From NCBI RefSeq assembly GCF_030867145.1, contig NC_134428.1:24097537-24161536 (forward strand): a stretch of 64,000 nucleotides of DNA, written 5' to 3'. The position numbers and the translations under genes were made by a program. Of this stretch, positions 52,424-64,000 are shown in pieces (positions within the stretch are counted from its first letter, which is position 1; the number at the start of each line of letters is the position of its first letter). The notes beneath the pieces are model-generated. The model worked only from the letters and a program-made list of their open reading frames with translations, was not told the DNA's origin and did not search any database. The stretch is from Opisthocomus hoazin (Eukaryota; Chordata; Aves; Opisthocomiformes; Opisthocomidae).

Positions 52424-52520
52424 ATGAATATTCATAAATGTGTAGCTAACAGAAATGTCAAAAAGTAAATACATTTTGTAACCTTGTGAAGGTCACAGGG
52501 CAAGATTTCCTTGACCTTCA
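52424..52520. promoter_or_regulatory. Palindrome cluster: ATGAATATTCAT and inverted TGAAGGTCA sites
   Basis: A perfect 12-bp palindrome, ATGAATATTCAT (52424-52435), resembles dimeric POU-factor sites. Fifty bp on, TGAAGGTCA (52487-52495) and TGACCTTCA (52512-52520) form a perfect 9-bp inverted repeat with a 16-bp spacer. AAGGTCA with a 5' extension is the monomeric nuclear-receptor half-site used by the ERR and SF-1/LRH-1 families. The local sequence is AT-rich and non-coding, consistent with an enhancer. Binding is inferred from motif alone. Confidence 0.3.
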
Positions 52521-53888
52521 TGCGCAGGTGGGTGTCTGTTCTCAGTAGTGCAGCAAGACAGTGAACGTTTGTAACACTTCAATGAATCAAGGGGTTGGCC
52601 AAGAAAGGAGTATTTAAAGCTGAACGGGAAGTTTTAATTTGAAGAATTGTCTGCTGAGGTATTAAAAATGTCAGTCAGTCCCTCAGGCTTAGTGACTGGA
52701 TTTGAAATGTGTAAAAAAATAACCACATTGGGGAGTGTCACTTCTGTCTCTTGCTTTCTGGGAATGGCTGGCTGGGAGGACAGATTTTCATCTGAATTTG
52801 TCAGTCTTTGTCAAAGCATGACATGTTTTGATGAAATGTGTTCAGAGATGCTGTCAGCTTGCCTGGTTCCTCAGAAATCCGCTGCCAGGCTGGTGGGGAA
52901 ACCCCTGTCTCTCCAGGAGCACTGCATTAGGCTGTGAAGAAAGAGCGAGGGGAGCTTTTGAAGGCTCAACTCAAGTCTGAGAAAAGTCTTCTTGGAACGA
53001 GGAGAGGATCCCGTGGGTCAACGGCTGCACAGCACCCGTGGAGACGGTCTGCAGGAGCCATGGAGGGGACATGCGAGGAGCACAGCCGCTCCCTGAAGAA
53101 AAGCCCCAGGCCAGGGGAACAGATGCTGAATTTACACTAAACTGCTTTATCCGGGCCACACTGAGGAGATGATGCCTCAGACCCCAGCAGGGCTGAGCCA
53201 GGGGCTGGATTCTCTGTGGGGGTGGGAAGCAGACCCTACGTGCCCTCTTGGCTGCAGCTGCCACCGTGCTTCCTCCTCTAACCCCAGCTGCAGACAGGCA
53301 TTCGTTCTGAAACCAAACTCCCCAGACGGTTGTTTGTCGGAAAGGTCATTTGGCTGTCTTATCTGAAAATTGATGCATTGAAATCTTTCCTAAATTTGCT
53401 CATTAAATATGATGCATTGCAACATTACCAACAAAAATGTTGGCAGGCAGGCTTCTCACTGGAACATCTATTTTATGGCAGCTGTGGTCCCAGTCCTGAC
53501 CCAGGGGTAGCAGTGGTAGAGGCAGGGTAGGTCTGGCCCCTGTTCAAAGCTGGGACCCAAAATGATGCCTTTTCAGACCAATCTACTTTGTAAACTCTTA
53601 ATAACAGAAGAAAAGGCCAAAGTTGCAGGAGAGATGATGGAGCTGGGGGAAAGCGTGGGAATGCTTGTGGGTGTCTCTGGGACTGGGTCTGACCTGAAGG
53701 AAAGGCAAAGCAAGTGCCATCAGGAAGAGATCTCCTGTCCCTAGAGGAAACACCTCAGCTCCCTGCAGGACGTAACTGCTGCTGCCAGGAGCTACAGGAT
53801 CTGGGACACGTTTCGTGACGTGAAGAGCCCTCCAACCCACACGTGGTCCCTGACAGTCCTGCTCTTCTTTTTTAAAGACATTTAGCAG

Positions 53889-54150
53889 TCGCACGCGGCT
53901 CTGTGTGTACATCAGGCATTTCCACGCCTGGCGTCTCAGATACCGCTGTCCTCCCAAGAGGACCACTGAGTCTGAGACCGACTTCCCAGCCCTCCCCAGC
54001 AGCCCCCCTCCTGGACGCAGCAGCAGCTGGCGAGCGAAACGGCGGCATCGCCAACGGTGCCCGCATCCCCTCTCCCCTCCACCAGCCTCTCGGAGCAATT
54101 TGTCAAAGCAGCGTGAGAGTCAGAAGCAGCGCTGAAACGCTTTGCGCTGA
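53889..54150. promoter_or_regulatory. Weak CpG-rich segment
   Basis: Around 20 CpGs in about 260 bp, densest at 54014-54062 (GGCGAGCGAAACGGCGGCAT). Overlapping frames are open on both strands, as GC-rich DNA often is, but none resembles a known protein. A weaker island candidate than those at 47.1 and 50.2 kb. Confidence 0.25.
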
Positions 54151-57100
54151 GATTTTCAATTAGGGAACACAAAAGCCTGTTTAATAAACTCTTAGAGGCT
54201 TGTTAGCTGAGACATAATTAAGATTAATGCTGACTTGGGACCAGAGGAAACAGGGCTGAAAGCGAATCAAAGGGGGGCAGACAGCTTCCACCATTAGGAT
54301 AATGGAAGAACGAGTTTCCTCCCCGCAATAGCAGATGGTATCAGGTGCACTGCTATGCCGGAGGGAACCCTGCTTATATTTCCCTATTCTGTTAGAAGGC
54401 AAACCTTAAAAAGGGCAAAAAGTGGTTTTCTTCATCTTGTTCCCCAAAACGCGCTCTCAGCCCTTGCACAGACAGGTATTTTCACAACAGCGTTTGCACG
54501 CTCCAAGCACCAGGCAATAGCAGGTTTGGAATAAAGCTCCCCGCTTCGGGCTGGCAGGGAGACGGCTGCTTGGCCGACGGAGTTCCGATGCTTCCCCGAG
54601 GCCGTGATCGCTGGTAGGAAGGATGGACAAAATGGGAACCCCAACACAGAGGCACAGCTGCTGTCTGTATTGCCAGGCAGGTCTCACCCCCGCCTCAGAA
54701 GGTGGCTGGGAGGGGGGAAGCCCCCCGCAAGGTCTGACAGAAGGAGCCGGCATCCACGCACACACAAAAGGGCGCGGGGCAACACGACTTCTGCGTTCCC
54801 TGCTTTGAGCTCAGTTTTATCAGCCTATTTTTCAGCTGTCTCATCATTCCCTTCAGATAAAACTTTTCTTAGTTAATTCCAAATATGATCAAATTCTACC
54901 GAGGAAGGAGAGAAATAATCTTTGCTCTGCTAATGCAATGCCAGGTTTTAATTCTTTCCCATACATCTTCATTTATTAAAGTCCTTTTTCTTTCCAAGGC
55001 AGAGATGTTCCTGGCTGAATTCATAAATCAAGCCAGGATAAGTGGGTGGTAAAATCCATGAGCGGTTACGCACTGATGCCGGTGAAGCAGCCCTGTCGCT
55101 CCCTCCGAGCTGGGTTTTCAGGCATCATCTGGCCAGGCACCCGCTGCCTTCTCCAGACGACTCCCATGGATGCTGAGCTGTCTGTGGTTGCACTGCTGGA
55201 AACACACACCAAAAACCACACCAAAACTCAGGGGTCTGCAAATCCAGTTCCCACTTGTTAGCACCTAGAACTACGTAAAAATGCCTTTGATGGCCAAGCA
55301 CTCGCTCCGGCAACGCCAGCGGGGAAGGATTGCCTTCCCTGCCCTAAATCTGGTGCTCAGATGCTGCCAACCCCCCTGTCCTGCCAGAGGGCAGAGAAAG
55401 GCGTCAGCGAAAACAGGAGGGACGAACGGTTTGGGGGATTCCTAGGTGAGACCAGTGCAGGTGAGCTGTGGGATGGCACAACTTGGGGCCAGGCAGGAGG
55501 TAGCAGCAGGGACTGGGAAAAAAATAAAACATGCGCATCCATTCTCCCTACGGAGCAGCAAAATCCAGGATCACGAGGTAGAGCATAGGAGGGAGAAAGA
55601 ATTTAGGGCCAGGGTGCAGGGAAGCACTGTGGGAGGAGTGGGTGGACGAAGGCAGACATGCACCAAGGGGGAGGCTGGAGTAAGGGGCACACGTCCCAAA
55701 ATGACAGCTGAGGTGCACCCCATCAGTTAAATCCTGAACTCTACAGATGTCCTCAGGAGGAGGTGGGAATTGTTAAAATATTGGCTCCCACACCACCGCC
55801 CCAGCTCTCACAAATCTCTCCAGAAAACAGCCCCCTCGCTGCTGAGTTGCGAGGCAGAGGGCTTTAGTCATTTTTGTTTTGTTACACAGAATCTCAAGAC
55901 ATGCCTCACCACAAACTATGCACATACGGAATGAGCTGACGGAAGGTTACTGATGTTAATCACAAGCTGTGTGGAGTCGGAGAAAGAAAGAGATGAAAAC
56001 CTGAAACGCATACCAGCCGCAGGAGCCCTCAGAACTGCCTGTCTCGCTGCCACCCTCCATCCCCCATCCCATGCTCTCTCATTTACGTCTTGTTCAGGTA
56101 AAGATCGAATGCTTTTTCATGCCAGTGAATTCCAGAAATGCGGCAGCACCGCTCCGCTCTCCCGGGGTGCCCTGCTTCTCCCGTCGCCTGCTGTGCAGGG
56201 GCCCCGCTCGGTGCAGCTCCTAGCACCGAGGAGCATCATTCTTGGTGAGCAGGCACTACAGCAACGAGCACACGAGCTGGCTTTGCACTAATATTAGTGA
56301 AAAATAGTGCAGTAAATCAGTAGTTGCACCAATGTTGACCAGAAATATGAAACTGCTGTCGTGGGACGGCCAAGCTGGATTTACATGGCTGTACTTGCAT
56401 GACAGCTAATTTAGGCTTTAGCTAGGGTGGTAGAATGATGCCAGACCAGTCTGCTGCTCTGTCTTTTCCAGTTACCCCTCCTTCTGAGTGCAGTCGTGTT
56501 GTCTCTGTGGGCTGAAGTCTGATGGGATGGCCCCAGCTGTGTTCACCCTGCCTGTCTGGATGGATTTGGCACCCACGAGTCCTCCAAGTCACAAAACCAA
56601 AAAACTTTGCTAAAATTCCTGTGATCGATTCCCCTTCACTGACCGCAGGGCCAAATTCTCCTTTATAGAAAGTCTAAGATAATTTTCTTGCTGCTTTTGA
56701 TTTGCATGGACATAACCTGAGGACAGGGCTTAAATCACCACGCACTGACTACACCACCTTTGATCATTCTGCCAAACTCTAGAGCACGATCGAAAGGGAG
56801 AGAAAAAAAGAAAATATTCAGAAATGGGTTAAAAAAAAGCAAACAGCAAAAACCAAAATCCAAAACAGGGGTGGGGAGAGAGTGGCTATCCATCACCATT
56901 ACTGGGTAACGCAAGAGCTGTGATAGCACTGATTTATCAGTTGCTAAATGTGGAGAGCAACACCCACAAAAAAAAGCTGTGCAAAACCCGTGAGCGTTTT
57001 TGAGTCCTGGTGTTTCAGTAAGAAGTCTTTGCTAACTTGTCTTATTTGGAATGAAACGGGTTAGGGAGGGCTCACCCGAGCTGCTGCAGCGGCAGGGACC

Positions 57101-59417
57101 TGCATCACCCGCTGCCAGCCAGAGACGGGCAGGCACGGTGGCCAACTCCTTGGCAGCTGTAGTGGCCCAAGTGGCCGTGGGGCTGTGGTTCCAGCAGGAC
57201 AGCCCTGTCCTTCTGCTACTGCAGGTGTGTTCAGTGCCGGCAGACACTTCACACGCCCGCGCTTGGCCAGCCGACGAAGGCAAATCAGCCAGGCTCCTGG
57301 GAGCAATCGCAGGAGTTGGCAAATACAGCGTTAGCAGCTCTGTGGGACCTCTTCCATCAGGTTCTTGGGATAGATGATGGATTTCATGATTAATAATATG
57401 CCCCTTCTCATCATCCTTCACAGCATAAATCTTGCTCACGGTGCAGCGAAAGGCTGAAGAGAACAACGGCTGCATATAAACGCCCTGGGGCTGGACAGGG
57501 GCATTTCAATGCTGTGGCTCAGCTTGAAACGGTTAATGGTGGCCAAGGAAAAGAAATATGTTCTCTTTTGTTCTGTCACTGTGGGGGAACAGAAAAACTA
57601 ATGATCTATTGCTGTTCCTAACTGGGCAGCCTTTAGAAGCCTGCTTCAGCAGGTAGTCCTGAAGCCCAGCTCTTCTTACCTGACTGCCCCAGGTTTGAAT
57701 TTTTGCAGTCATCTCCCACACCTGAGCTTCTAGGAGGGGTCCTGACCCCCCACCACCCACTGCAGGAAATGGATAGATTGCATTAAAGGCCTCTTTAGTT
57801 TTCACCTGGCTGGAAACTAGATCATGGGGGAAAAGGGAAAGGTGTAAAGCCAGGTTTCTTCCCAGTATTGAACTGGATTGCAGTTGGATCTGAAAGCACT
57901 TATTCCTTGGTTCCAACAGACAAAAATATCTGCAAGAAGTTACCCTTTATCCCAGAACACCCTTCCCCCTTCATCCATCATTGCAGGCATGGCCCTGCTC
58001 CTTGCTGCCACCCCTTTAATTTGCAAGCCCTTTTGTGCCTCATCACATTATGCATAATTGCTTCCATTAGAAGCATCAGTTGGCAAAAGTCACCCAGCCA
58101 GAGGTGGGTCTCCAAGTCTCAGTTGTCTTGCGCCCCTCAAACCAAGCTTCCCTCTCTTAATTGTTTCCTTAATGGTTTAATTCATTAAAGGGATGACCTA
58201 ATTGCAGGTAGCATTTATTCACTGCCACCATTCTGCCAAATGAGAAGAGACAGTCATTGATCTTGTCCAGTACCTTTGGCCTTTGCTGAAATACCCGAAA
58301 GGCAAAGAGGTTGTGGTGGCAGGGAGGGGTCTGCATGGCAGAGGCATTGCAGCCCCCGCTCCCCAGAAGCCCACCCCAAGTGCCTACAACATCCCCGGCA
58401 TCAGTGAAAAGTCTTCAGCTTTGCCATGTGAGTTGTTTGATACTTGCAGCTTTTTGACATCTGAAGAGTCATTATCCACTGCCAGCTTCTATTTTCCTGA
58501 TTGTCACCTCGGTGCCGCAATTGGGGATGATTTGCAGCTGTTGTAACTCACTGAAAGGCACAAAAGCAAGGCTGGGACCAAGCTGATCCCTGCTTCTCTT
58601 CCTTCTCAGCATGCTCCTGATCCCGTGAAGGTAAGAGGGACTGTGCCACGTAGAGAAAAACATCATCTTCCTGCACCTGGGCTGCCGTGCAAGCTTGATC
58701 CTGCTCCCCAGCGAGTGCGTGCCAGCAACTCCTGCTGTCCACACCCACCAGTGAAGTTGCTGTGAGCCCTGCCTTGAGGTCTAGCCAGAGCAATCAATAG
58801 TCACTCTTTCAGCTTAGACTCTTTTTCCCTCCCTGTGTCTTACATCCTTCAGGAGAGAAAAAGCATCAGGCAGTCAGCAAAACTCTGGATGCTGGGGTAC
58901 GAAGCATTATGTATCTTGCTTTTCAGTATTCCATCTCCTCTAGTTCAGTGCACAAAAATTTGGGTTTACAGCACTGGCGACTCCAGAGTTGGCCCAATAG
59001 CAACTGTCATCTCGCACCGAGCAAGATGCTGTGGACACTCTTCTTGCAAGTCAAGACTTGTCCAAAGCAGGGAACTGGGTTGCATCCAGGGAAATGACAC
59101 ACCGCCTTGTCCAGCTGCTGTACCGTGGCAAACCACACCAACAGCAGGAGAGAGGATGTTCACTGTAGACCAGGGGAGCTGGTGATGGTCCTTAAGCCTG
59201 GTCACGCTTTTCTTCCAGTGACAGTCCAAGGACCTTTGGTTTGAGCGGAGTGACTCTGGATTGTCTCAAGGGCAGGAGACAACACAGTTTGACTTGGTTG
59301 CTTTGGCCTCTTTTGATAAGGAGCAACCCTGTATTCTTTGGTTGCCTGGGTTGAGAGGAAGATGAGTCAGTCCAGATGAAAACCTGCCGTGTCCTCTGCT
59401 CAATCTATTTAACCAGA

Positions 59418-59660
59418 AACTCTGCCCTAATGCAAATTAGGAGCATGCCTAATTTTTTAAAGCATATAAAGAGAATTTGGCAAAAACACATCCTTGCCGT
59501 TTTTATGTTATTTTAGCAACAGAAATGACATATTTCTCATAGATCACGCTGCCACTTTGTAATCCTTTCTGTGTATTTTCACAGCACAGTCATTTGTTTG
59601 CCAGTCATTAGCAACCGGCAGAGAATAAAATCAGTCAATACTATTTAGATAAGGCATGGC
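59418..59660. promoter_or_regulatory. AT-rich conserved-element-like block with octamer and SOX-type motifs
   Basis: CTAATGCAAATTAG contains the exact octamer ATGCAAAT (59430-59437), flanked by inverted homeodomain TAAT cores; GCCTAATTT follows. A SOX-type CTTTGT lies near 59556 and CATTTGT near 59592. A TATAAA occurs at 59665-59670 just beyond. The composition is typical of deeply conserved vertebrate enhancers, but conservation itself cannot be seen from one sequence. Confidence 0.25.
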
Positions 59661-61568
59661 TGGCTATAAAGCGCTGGCAGAACCCTTCCACGGGCTGTGC
59701 CTTGAAATTAGTCGTCAGTTCAACCTGGCAGATGCGGGTTGATAACTCACCCACTGCAGGTCTCTGGTACTATGGGCCTGTTCGTGAGGGTTATCTTGCT
59801 CTGACAGACGGGCTGGTAGCAAATCTCCAAACAGGCTGCTGAAGAGTAAAACCTGCATTGACGCTGGATGCCAAACCTCTTATCAAAGCCCAAAGTGCCT
59901 GGCTATACTGGCTATTTGCAGGGAGGAGGAAAGGAAGGATTCGTTTTTTCTTTTTAATTTAATTCAGACAAGTGTAGGGGTTTTGAGGAGGTCTGGATGA
60001 AACAGCTCAACACGCGAAGCACAGCAGCACCCTGCTCACGTAGGTCTGCTTGGAGGGCAGGAAATGTGCCCGTGGCTCAGAGATAGGGAGGGAAATTGCA
60101 GACAAGGCTGAGTGCGATCGAACACGGACCGCGACAGATAAGATGGAGCATATATCAAGGGCAAGTCTGACTACAGAAGGACTAAGACAGGCTCCAGCAG
60201 CCTATGTTTCGTTCCTATTTCAGCATTCAGGATGTCAAAAACCCTACTTCATGCCGTATGCTGAAATGCTCCTTCGTGTGCTTCAGAGACGTGATTTCCC
60301 AAGGCTTTACTCAGATCTCATTCCTCCTCTTCTGTCACTATGTACAAATTACCTGCATTTTCTCCATGAAGTAAGAATATTATTTCTAGCCTATACCGCA
60401 CACACATATATGACCCCTAAGCGCTGGCAGAAGTTATCTGACTCATATACCATTTGCCTAATCGCTACTGTGGCTGTCAAGTCTTGCACTTGGCTGGTAT
60501 CTGTGACACTGAGTACTTATCCAGCTTTCATGGGGGTATTGCTTGGCATGGCTTAGCATCGTCATCCTGGCCGTGCTACTGATGGATGGTGTGATAACGT
60601 GTTGGATGGTCCATCAAAGCCCGGTTTGTGTGATCTATCCAATCCTTTTTGCCCCAAGAGAGCCACACTGAAACCCAATCTTCTTTCAAACTGGTCCCTC
60701 TTGGAGAGGGTAATGACAAGGAGGCTCTCAGTGCCCAGAGCAAGCTGCACATTTTCTGGAGATGCATTGCCGACCAGAGCCACCTGATTGTCCATCTAGC
60801 ACAGCTTTTACCAGCAAAATCCCCACCTGAATAAAGGAAAGGAGACTTATGTCAGAGACACAAAATCAATGCACCAGAACTTATCATCTTCATAAAAAGC
60901 AACTATTCCTGTAAGACTTCAACAAAACTGATGTAAACTCCGCCGTGCTGGCACCAAACATGCACTTTGTGATGGGACTTTCAGATCTCTCTGCCCTGTA
61001 GTAGAGGTGTGAGAAAGGAAGCACTGGCTTAGTTTTGCAGACAGAAAGCTTTGGGGATCACAGCCTGCCTGACATCAAACAAAGCTGTAAAGTCAAAATT
61101 AGGAACTGAACCAAGATCTGTGGAGCTCTAAGTTGACACCGTAAGCACGAGCCCATCTTTTCTTCACAGGGAGTGCATAACAAGACAGAGTCATCCCTTC
61201 CTCATCAGTTCCTCTGTACTCATGGGAATATATTACATTAAATTAAATGTGTTTGCAAAACAAGAATGCCTTCTGAAAATGCACATTTATTCATTCGCTG
61301 GAGCGTGACCATTACTGTCTGCCTAGTAAATAAAATTAGTTTTGATTCTTTTTAAATTAGAAAACAAATCAGTCATTAGCCTAATGGAAAGCTTTCTTCA
61401 ATCTCACAAGTAAATTCTGCACACATTTCTAAAATGTTTTCTTTGTTTTTTTATGGCAAATTAATAGAAGCCAAGTCCTGATCCCCTGCTGCAAATCAAG
61501 AGAAGAATCAGAAAGAAATTCAGACACTTCTGAGTTTTTCCACATTCTGGTGCCACTCTTTCTTGCAG

Positions 61569-62431
61569 GAAGTTAATTTTTATCAGGACTAGGTTCCTTT
61601 GAAATCAAGCGAAAGAGGATCCCTGGCTTGATCAGCAGACAGGTCATGCTTTTCAGCACCCTTTGTGCCTTTCTGATCGTCACTTGTGGTCAGAGCATCA
61701 AATGGGCCATTGAAAAAATGGGTGAGTAGCAAGGTAGAACGCTTCATCATGGACTGCAAAATTCATTTCACACTGAAATCAGTGTTGATTTGCTCTGCTT
61801 CTGTTCAATCACGATGTGAGAGTCAGCTCCAGGGCTAGCTTGGCCATGCCAGAGGAGCAGCCCTGATATCCCTGGAGCCTGGAGCTCTGTGTCCCCTCGG
61901 GGACAGCGCTGCCACCCAGGAAGCAAGCTAGGACCTGAGCTAACAGCCCAGTGAGACCACCTTGGCCATGCATCTCACCACAGCAGGTGACAGATCTAGG
62001 AGTCACCGTCATAAGCAACAGCCAGATTACTTGAAAAAAAAAACTTTTTAGGACCCAGAAAAGATGCAAACAATTTTGGGGTTTGTTTCATTTGATGAAC
62101 AAATTGTATAGTTTGTCCAGAATGTTTTATTAGAGGAAAGAGAAGACAATCTCTGTAGCATAAGCCTGAAGACCATGGTAGATGACTAGTGCATGGTAAC
62201 TCCACACAACACATGCTGACCTGACTTGAGTCAGAGAAAAGAACAGAGAAATTTCGCTGGCTGCACAAAGAGCTCATAGTTTGCACTGAAACTCTTCCTC
62301 TGTGGTAAAAGATGATGCTTTTGTTAGCACAGTATTAACGTTTATAAAGCGTTTTTGGCCTGAAACGCTGCTGGCTTTTCCTTCCAGGTTGTTATAAAAT
62401 CATCATGGAAAGAAAAACAGAGTATCCCTAA
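61569..62431 (+). CDS. Candidate small spliced gene encoding a ~39-residue micropeptide (unverified)
   Basis: A strong acceptor (CCACTCTTTCTTGCAG|GA) opens a 153-bp exon, 61569-61721, that ends in a consensus donor (ATGG|GTGAGT). A second strong acceptor (GGCTTTTCCTTCCAG, AG at 62386-62387) starts a terminal exon at 62388 with AATAAA at 62493-62498. From the ATG at 61646 (G at -3), coding pieces 61646-61721 and 62388-62431 join in phase 1 to 39 residues ending at TAA. The N-terminus MLFSTLCAFLIVTCG is signal-peptide or membrane-anchor like. The remaining ~24 residues (QSIKWAIEKMG, then CYKIIMERKTEYP) hold one Cys. It matches no family I recognise. The coherence of splice sites, frame and poly(A) signal is suggestive, but such a short frame can arise by chance or belong to a lncRNA. 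Confidence 0.25.
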
Positions 62432-62492
62432 TGCACCAGATTACTACTACACCGGTGTCCTCTGATACCGCAACAGATTAATGTGACAGAGC

Positions 62493-62498
62493 AATAAA
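62493..62498 (+). promoter_or_regulatory. Candidate poly(A) signal for the 61.6-62.5 kb transcript
   Basis: AATAAA in GAGCAATAAAACTCTGG, about 60 nt after the TAA of the candidate micropeptide. A T-rich stretch (AACTTTTTCCC) follows some 70 nt later. The signal alone is common in AT-rich DNA; its value is its position just after the acceptor and stop. Confidence 0.3.
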
Positions 62499-62515
62499 AC
62501 TCTGGATCTTCATTT

Positions 62516-64000
62516 ATCACACCTCTCTAGCTCTCTCCCATGCTCAGAGTGGTTTGAAATTAATATTAACTTTTTCCCTGAAAAGCAAATAAGAAGCTAC
62601 CCAGAAATTGTTGATATTTCAACTCTGCCAATTTTTACTCAAGTGTTGGTCTTGTGAGTATTTTTCAGTTCTTCTGTGTTCTTACCTAATCCACCGAGGA
62701 GGTTTTTTATTTTCTCTGGAGTTTATTCTTCCATCTGCTTCTCATTATATTGTGTAATCTCTAGGTGTGTGACTTATTCTAGCAGTGTGGTTTTATTTTT
62801 GCATTAAAGTAACACTCACACAGCCCCTGCGGGTCTGCTACAACTCAGTCTGAATGATGTCTAAAAGGGGTGTCTGATCCTGGGATGAAATGTCTGGAGG
62901 GATGTTTTGGGTTTGTTATCTACTCTCTGTCCTCAAACCACCACTCCAAGTGTGCAGGTGGTTTTGTCTGACTCCAGATTCCTCCGTCTCTATTCAGTGC
63001 AGCCTTTTGGCAAACCACTATCCATCTCACAACCTCTCTACATCCTACACAAGCCTTTGCATCACCTATAAATTTATTTTAAAATATAAAAGGCTAAGTA
63101 TGAGACTGTTGCTCCTTGTACATTTTCATTCTTTCAGTGGTGCTGCCCGTCCCAAGCATATCAAAGCTCCTGCTGGACTGCTGGTTTCAAGGCTGTTGGG
63201 TGCACTTTCTTCAGGTTTACCAGGAATCCTTCCTGTTCCCCAAGAGAAAAGATTTATCTTAAAAATGAAGCCTGAGATACACAAGCAGCTCTCCTCTCAG
63301 GCAGCCTTAGGAACACACTAGTGAGGACTAGCAGCGACGATCCCCTTCCCCTCTGGTCCCCTGTGCATTGCCTCTCTCCAGAACTACAAGATTCCCAAAT
63401 CTCACCCTGGCGTTTCAGCTATTCTCTGCTCACAACTGCCTTGCTACTTCCATAGCAAATACTAATATGGCATCTAGCTGGTGAGAGCAACCAGCCTTGC
63501 TCAGCTTTGCTGTTCGTGTGAACGACCCTCTGGTTTCTTCATTCTGCTAATTTTCCCTGTGCTTAAGAGCTCAGCTGCTCCAGAGGATCAGGCCAGTGAT
63601 GGACGATGGCACAGATGTACTCAGACACACTTTGACTTGAATTATGCGTCCCTGTGCTTCTGCAGAGCAAGCTCCCAGTGCCGCGTACGTGGGGCACCCT
63701 CCCTCTGTGAGAGCATTAATTATTACTGCTGCTTGCAAAATGATCTGTGAACTAAAATGGGTTTTTCTAATTCTGTCACTGGAGAAGAACTTCTGGCTAA
63801 TCAACTGGAGTCAGATGGAGTTGGCAGAGACGACGTAAAGGCCTGCACTAATTACTCCACGTGTCTCAAGAACTGATAAGAGAGTTGATTTATGCCTGGA
63901 GCAGCCTGATAATTCCAGAAATAATAGATATTGCATGACTTAATTAATCAATGTAAACCTGGTTATGCTGTGATTTTGAATTAATGGCCATGGTATAGCA
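62516..64000. other. Non-coding stretch at the window end
   Basis: AT-rich DNA without repeats or recognisable exons. The largest frame (62890-63321, 143 codons) shows no family resemblance. Confidence 0.55.

Larger units (their letters stand above)
48791..61568. other. Non-coding stretch with scattered regulatory-like elements
   Basis: Apart from the CpG-rich segments and motif clusters listed separately, about 12.8 kb hold no recognisable exon. The 5' part of the candidate 61.6-62.5 kb transcript would have to begin here. The only core-promoter-like item noted is the TATAAA at 59665. Confidence 0.45.

Noticed and set aside
60050..60556. 168-codon plus-strand open frame (first ATG at 60143)
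   Set aside because: Some hydrophobic stretches suggested a membrane protein, but there is no family resemblance, no acceptor/donor pairing and a non-ATG 5' end. Left as probable chance.
1..64000. CRISPR arrays, operons, phage or bacterial defence genes, tRNA and rRNA genes
   Set aside because: Vertebrate nuclear sequence; no spaced direct repeats, no dense collinear ORFs, and no tRNA or rRNA sequence recognised.

Overview
The window is vertebrate nuclear DNA, almost certainly avian. Six 5'-truncated CR1 LINE fragments carry the bird-type 3' ends built on ATTCT(A/G)TG-like repeats. Genes are sparse and intron-bearing, GC content is mixed, and no Alu, B1 or L1 elements were recognised. The species cannot be named from the sequence.

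One gene is clear: a two-coding-exon C1q/TNF-related protein on the plus strand at 36.4-37.9 kb, with a likely 3' UTR to about 39.13 kb. Spliced, it gives a 257-residue secreted protein: signal peptide, Cys-rich N-terminal segment, 14 uninterrupted Gly-X-Y triplets and a C-terminal C1q domain. It fits C1QTNF8 (CTRP8) better than C1QTNF1 or C1QTNF6. In human this gene lies between SSTR5 and CACNA1H; no piece of either neighbour was recognised here.

Layout. 1-7.6 kb: non-coding. 7.6-8.8 kb: two CR1 fragments, the second running straight into a 31-copy CTCTC pentanucleotide array. 8.8-24.3 kb: non-coding, with CR1 pieces at 11.8 and 15.6 kb. 24.3-24.8 kb: the longest and best-preserved CR1, minus strand. 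24.8-36.4 kb: non-coding, with a G-quadruplex motif and simple repeats. 36.4-39.1 kb: C1QTNF8. 39.1-64 kb: mostly non-coding, with a CR1 at 48.4 kb, small CpG-dense segments at 47.1, 50.2 and (weaker) 54.0 kb, and candidate regulatory palindromes. At 61.57-62.5 kb lies an exon-intron-exon-poly(A) arrangement that could encode a 39-residue secreted or membrane micropeptide. It matches nothing I recognise and is the best candidate here for something undescribed.

Except for C1QTNF8 and the retroelement fragments, assignments are inference from motifs alone. Most open frames in the window are chance or repeat-derived.
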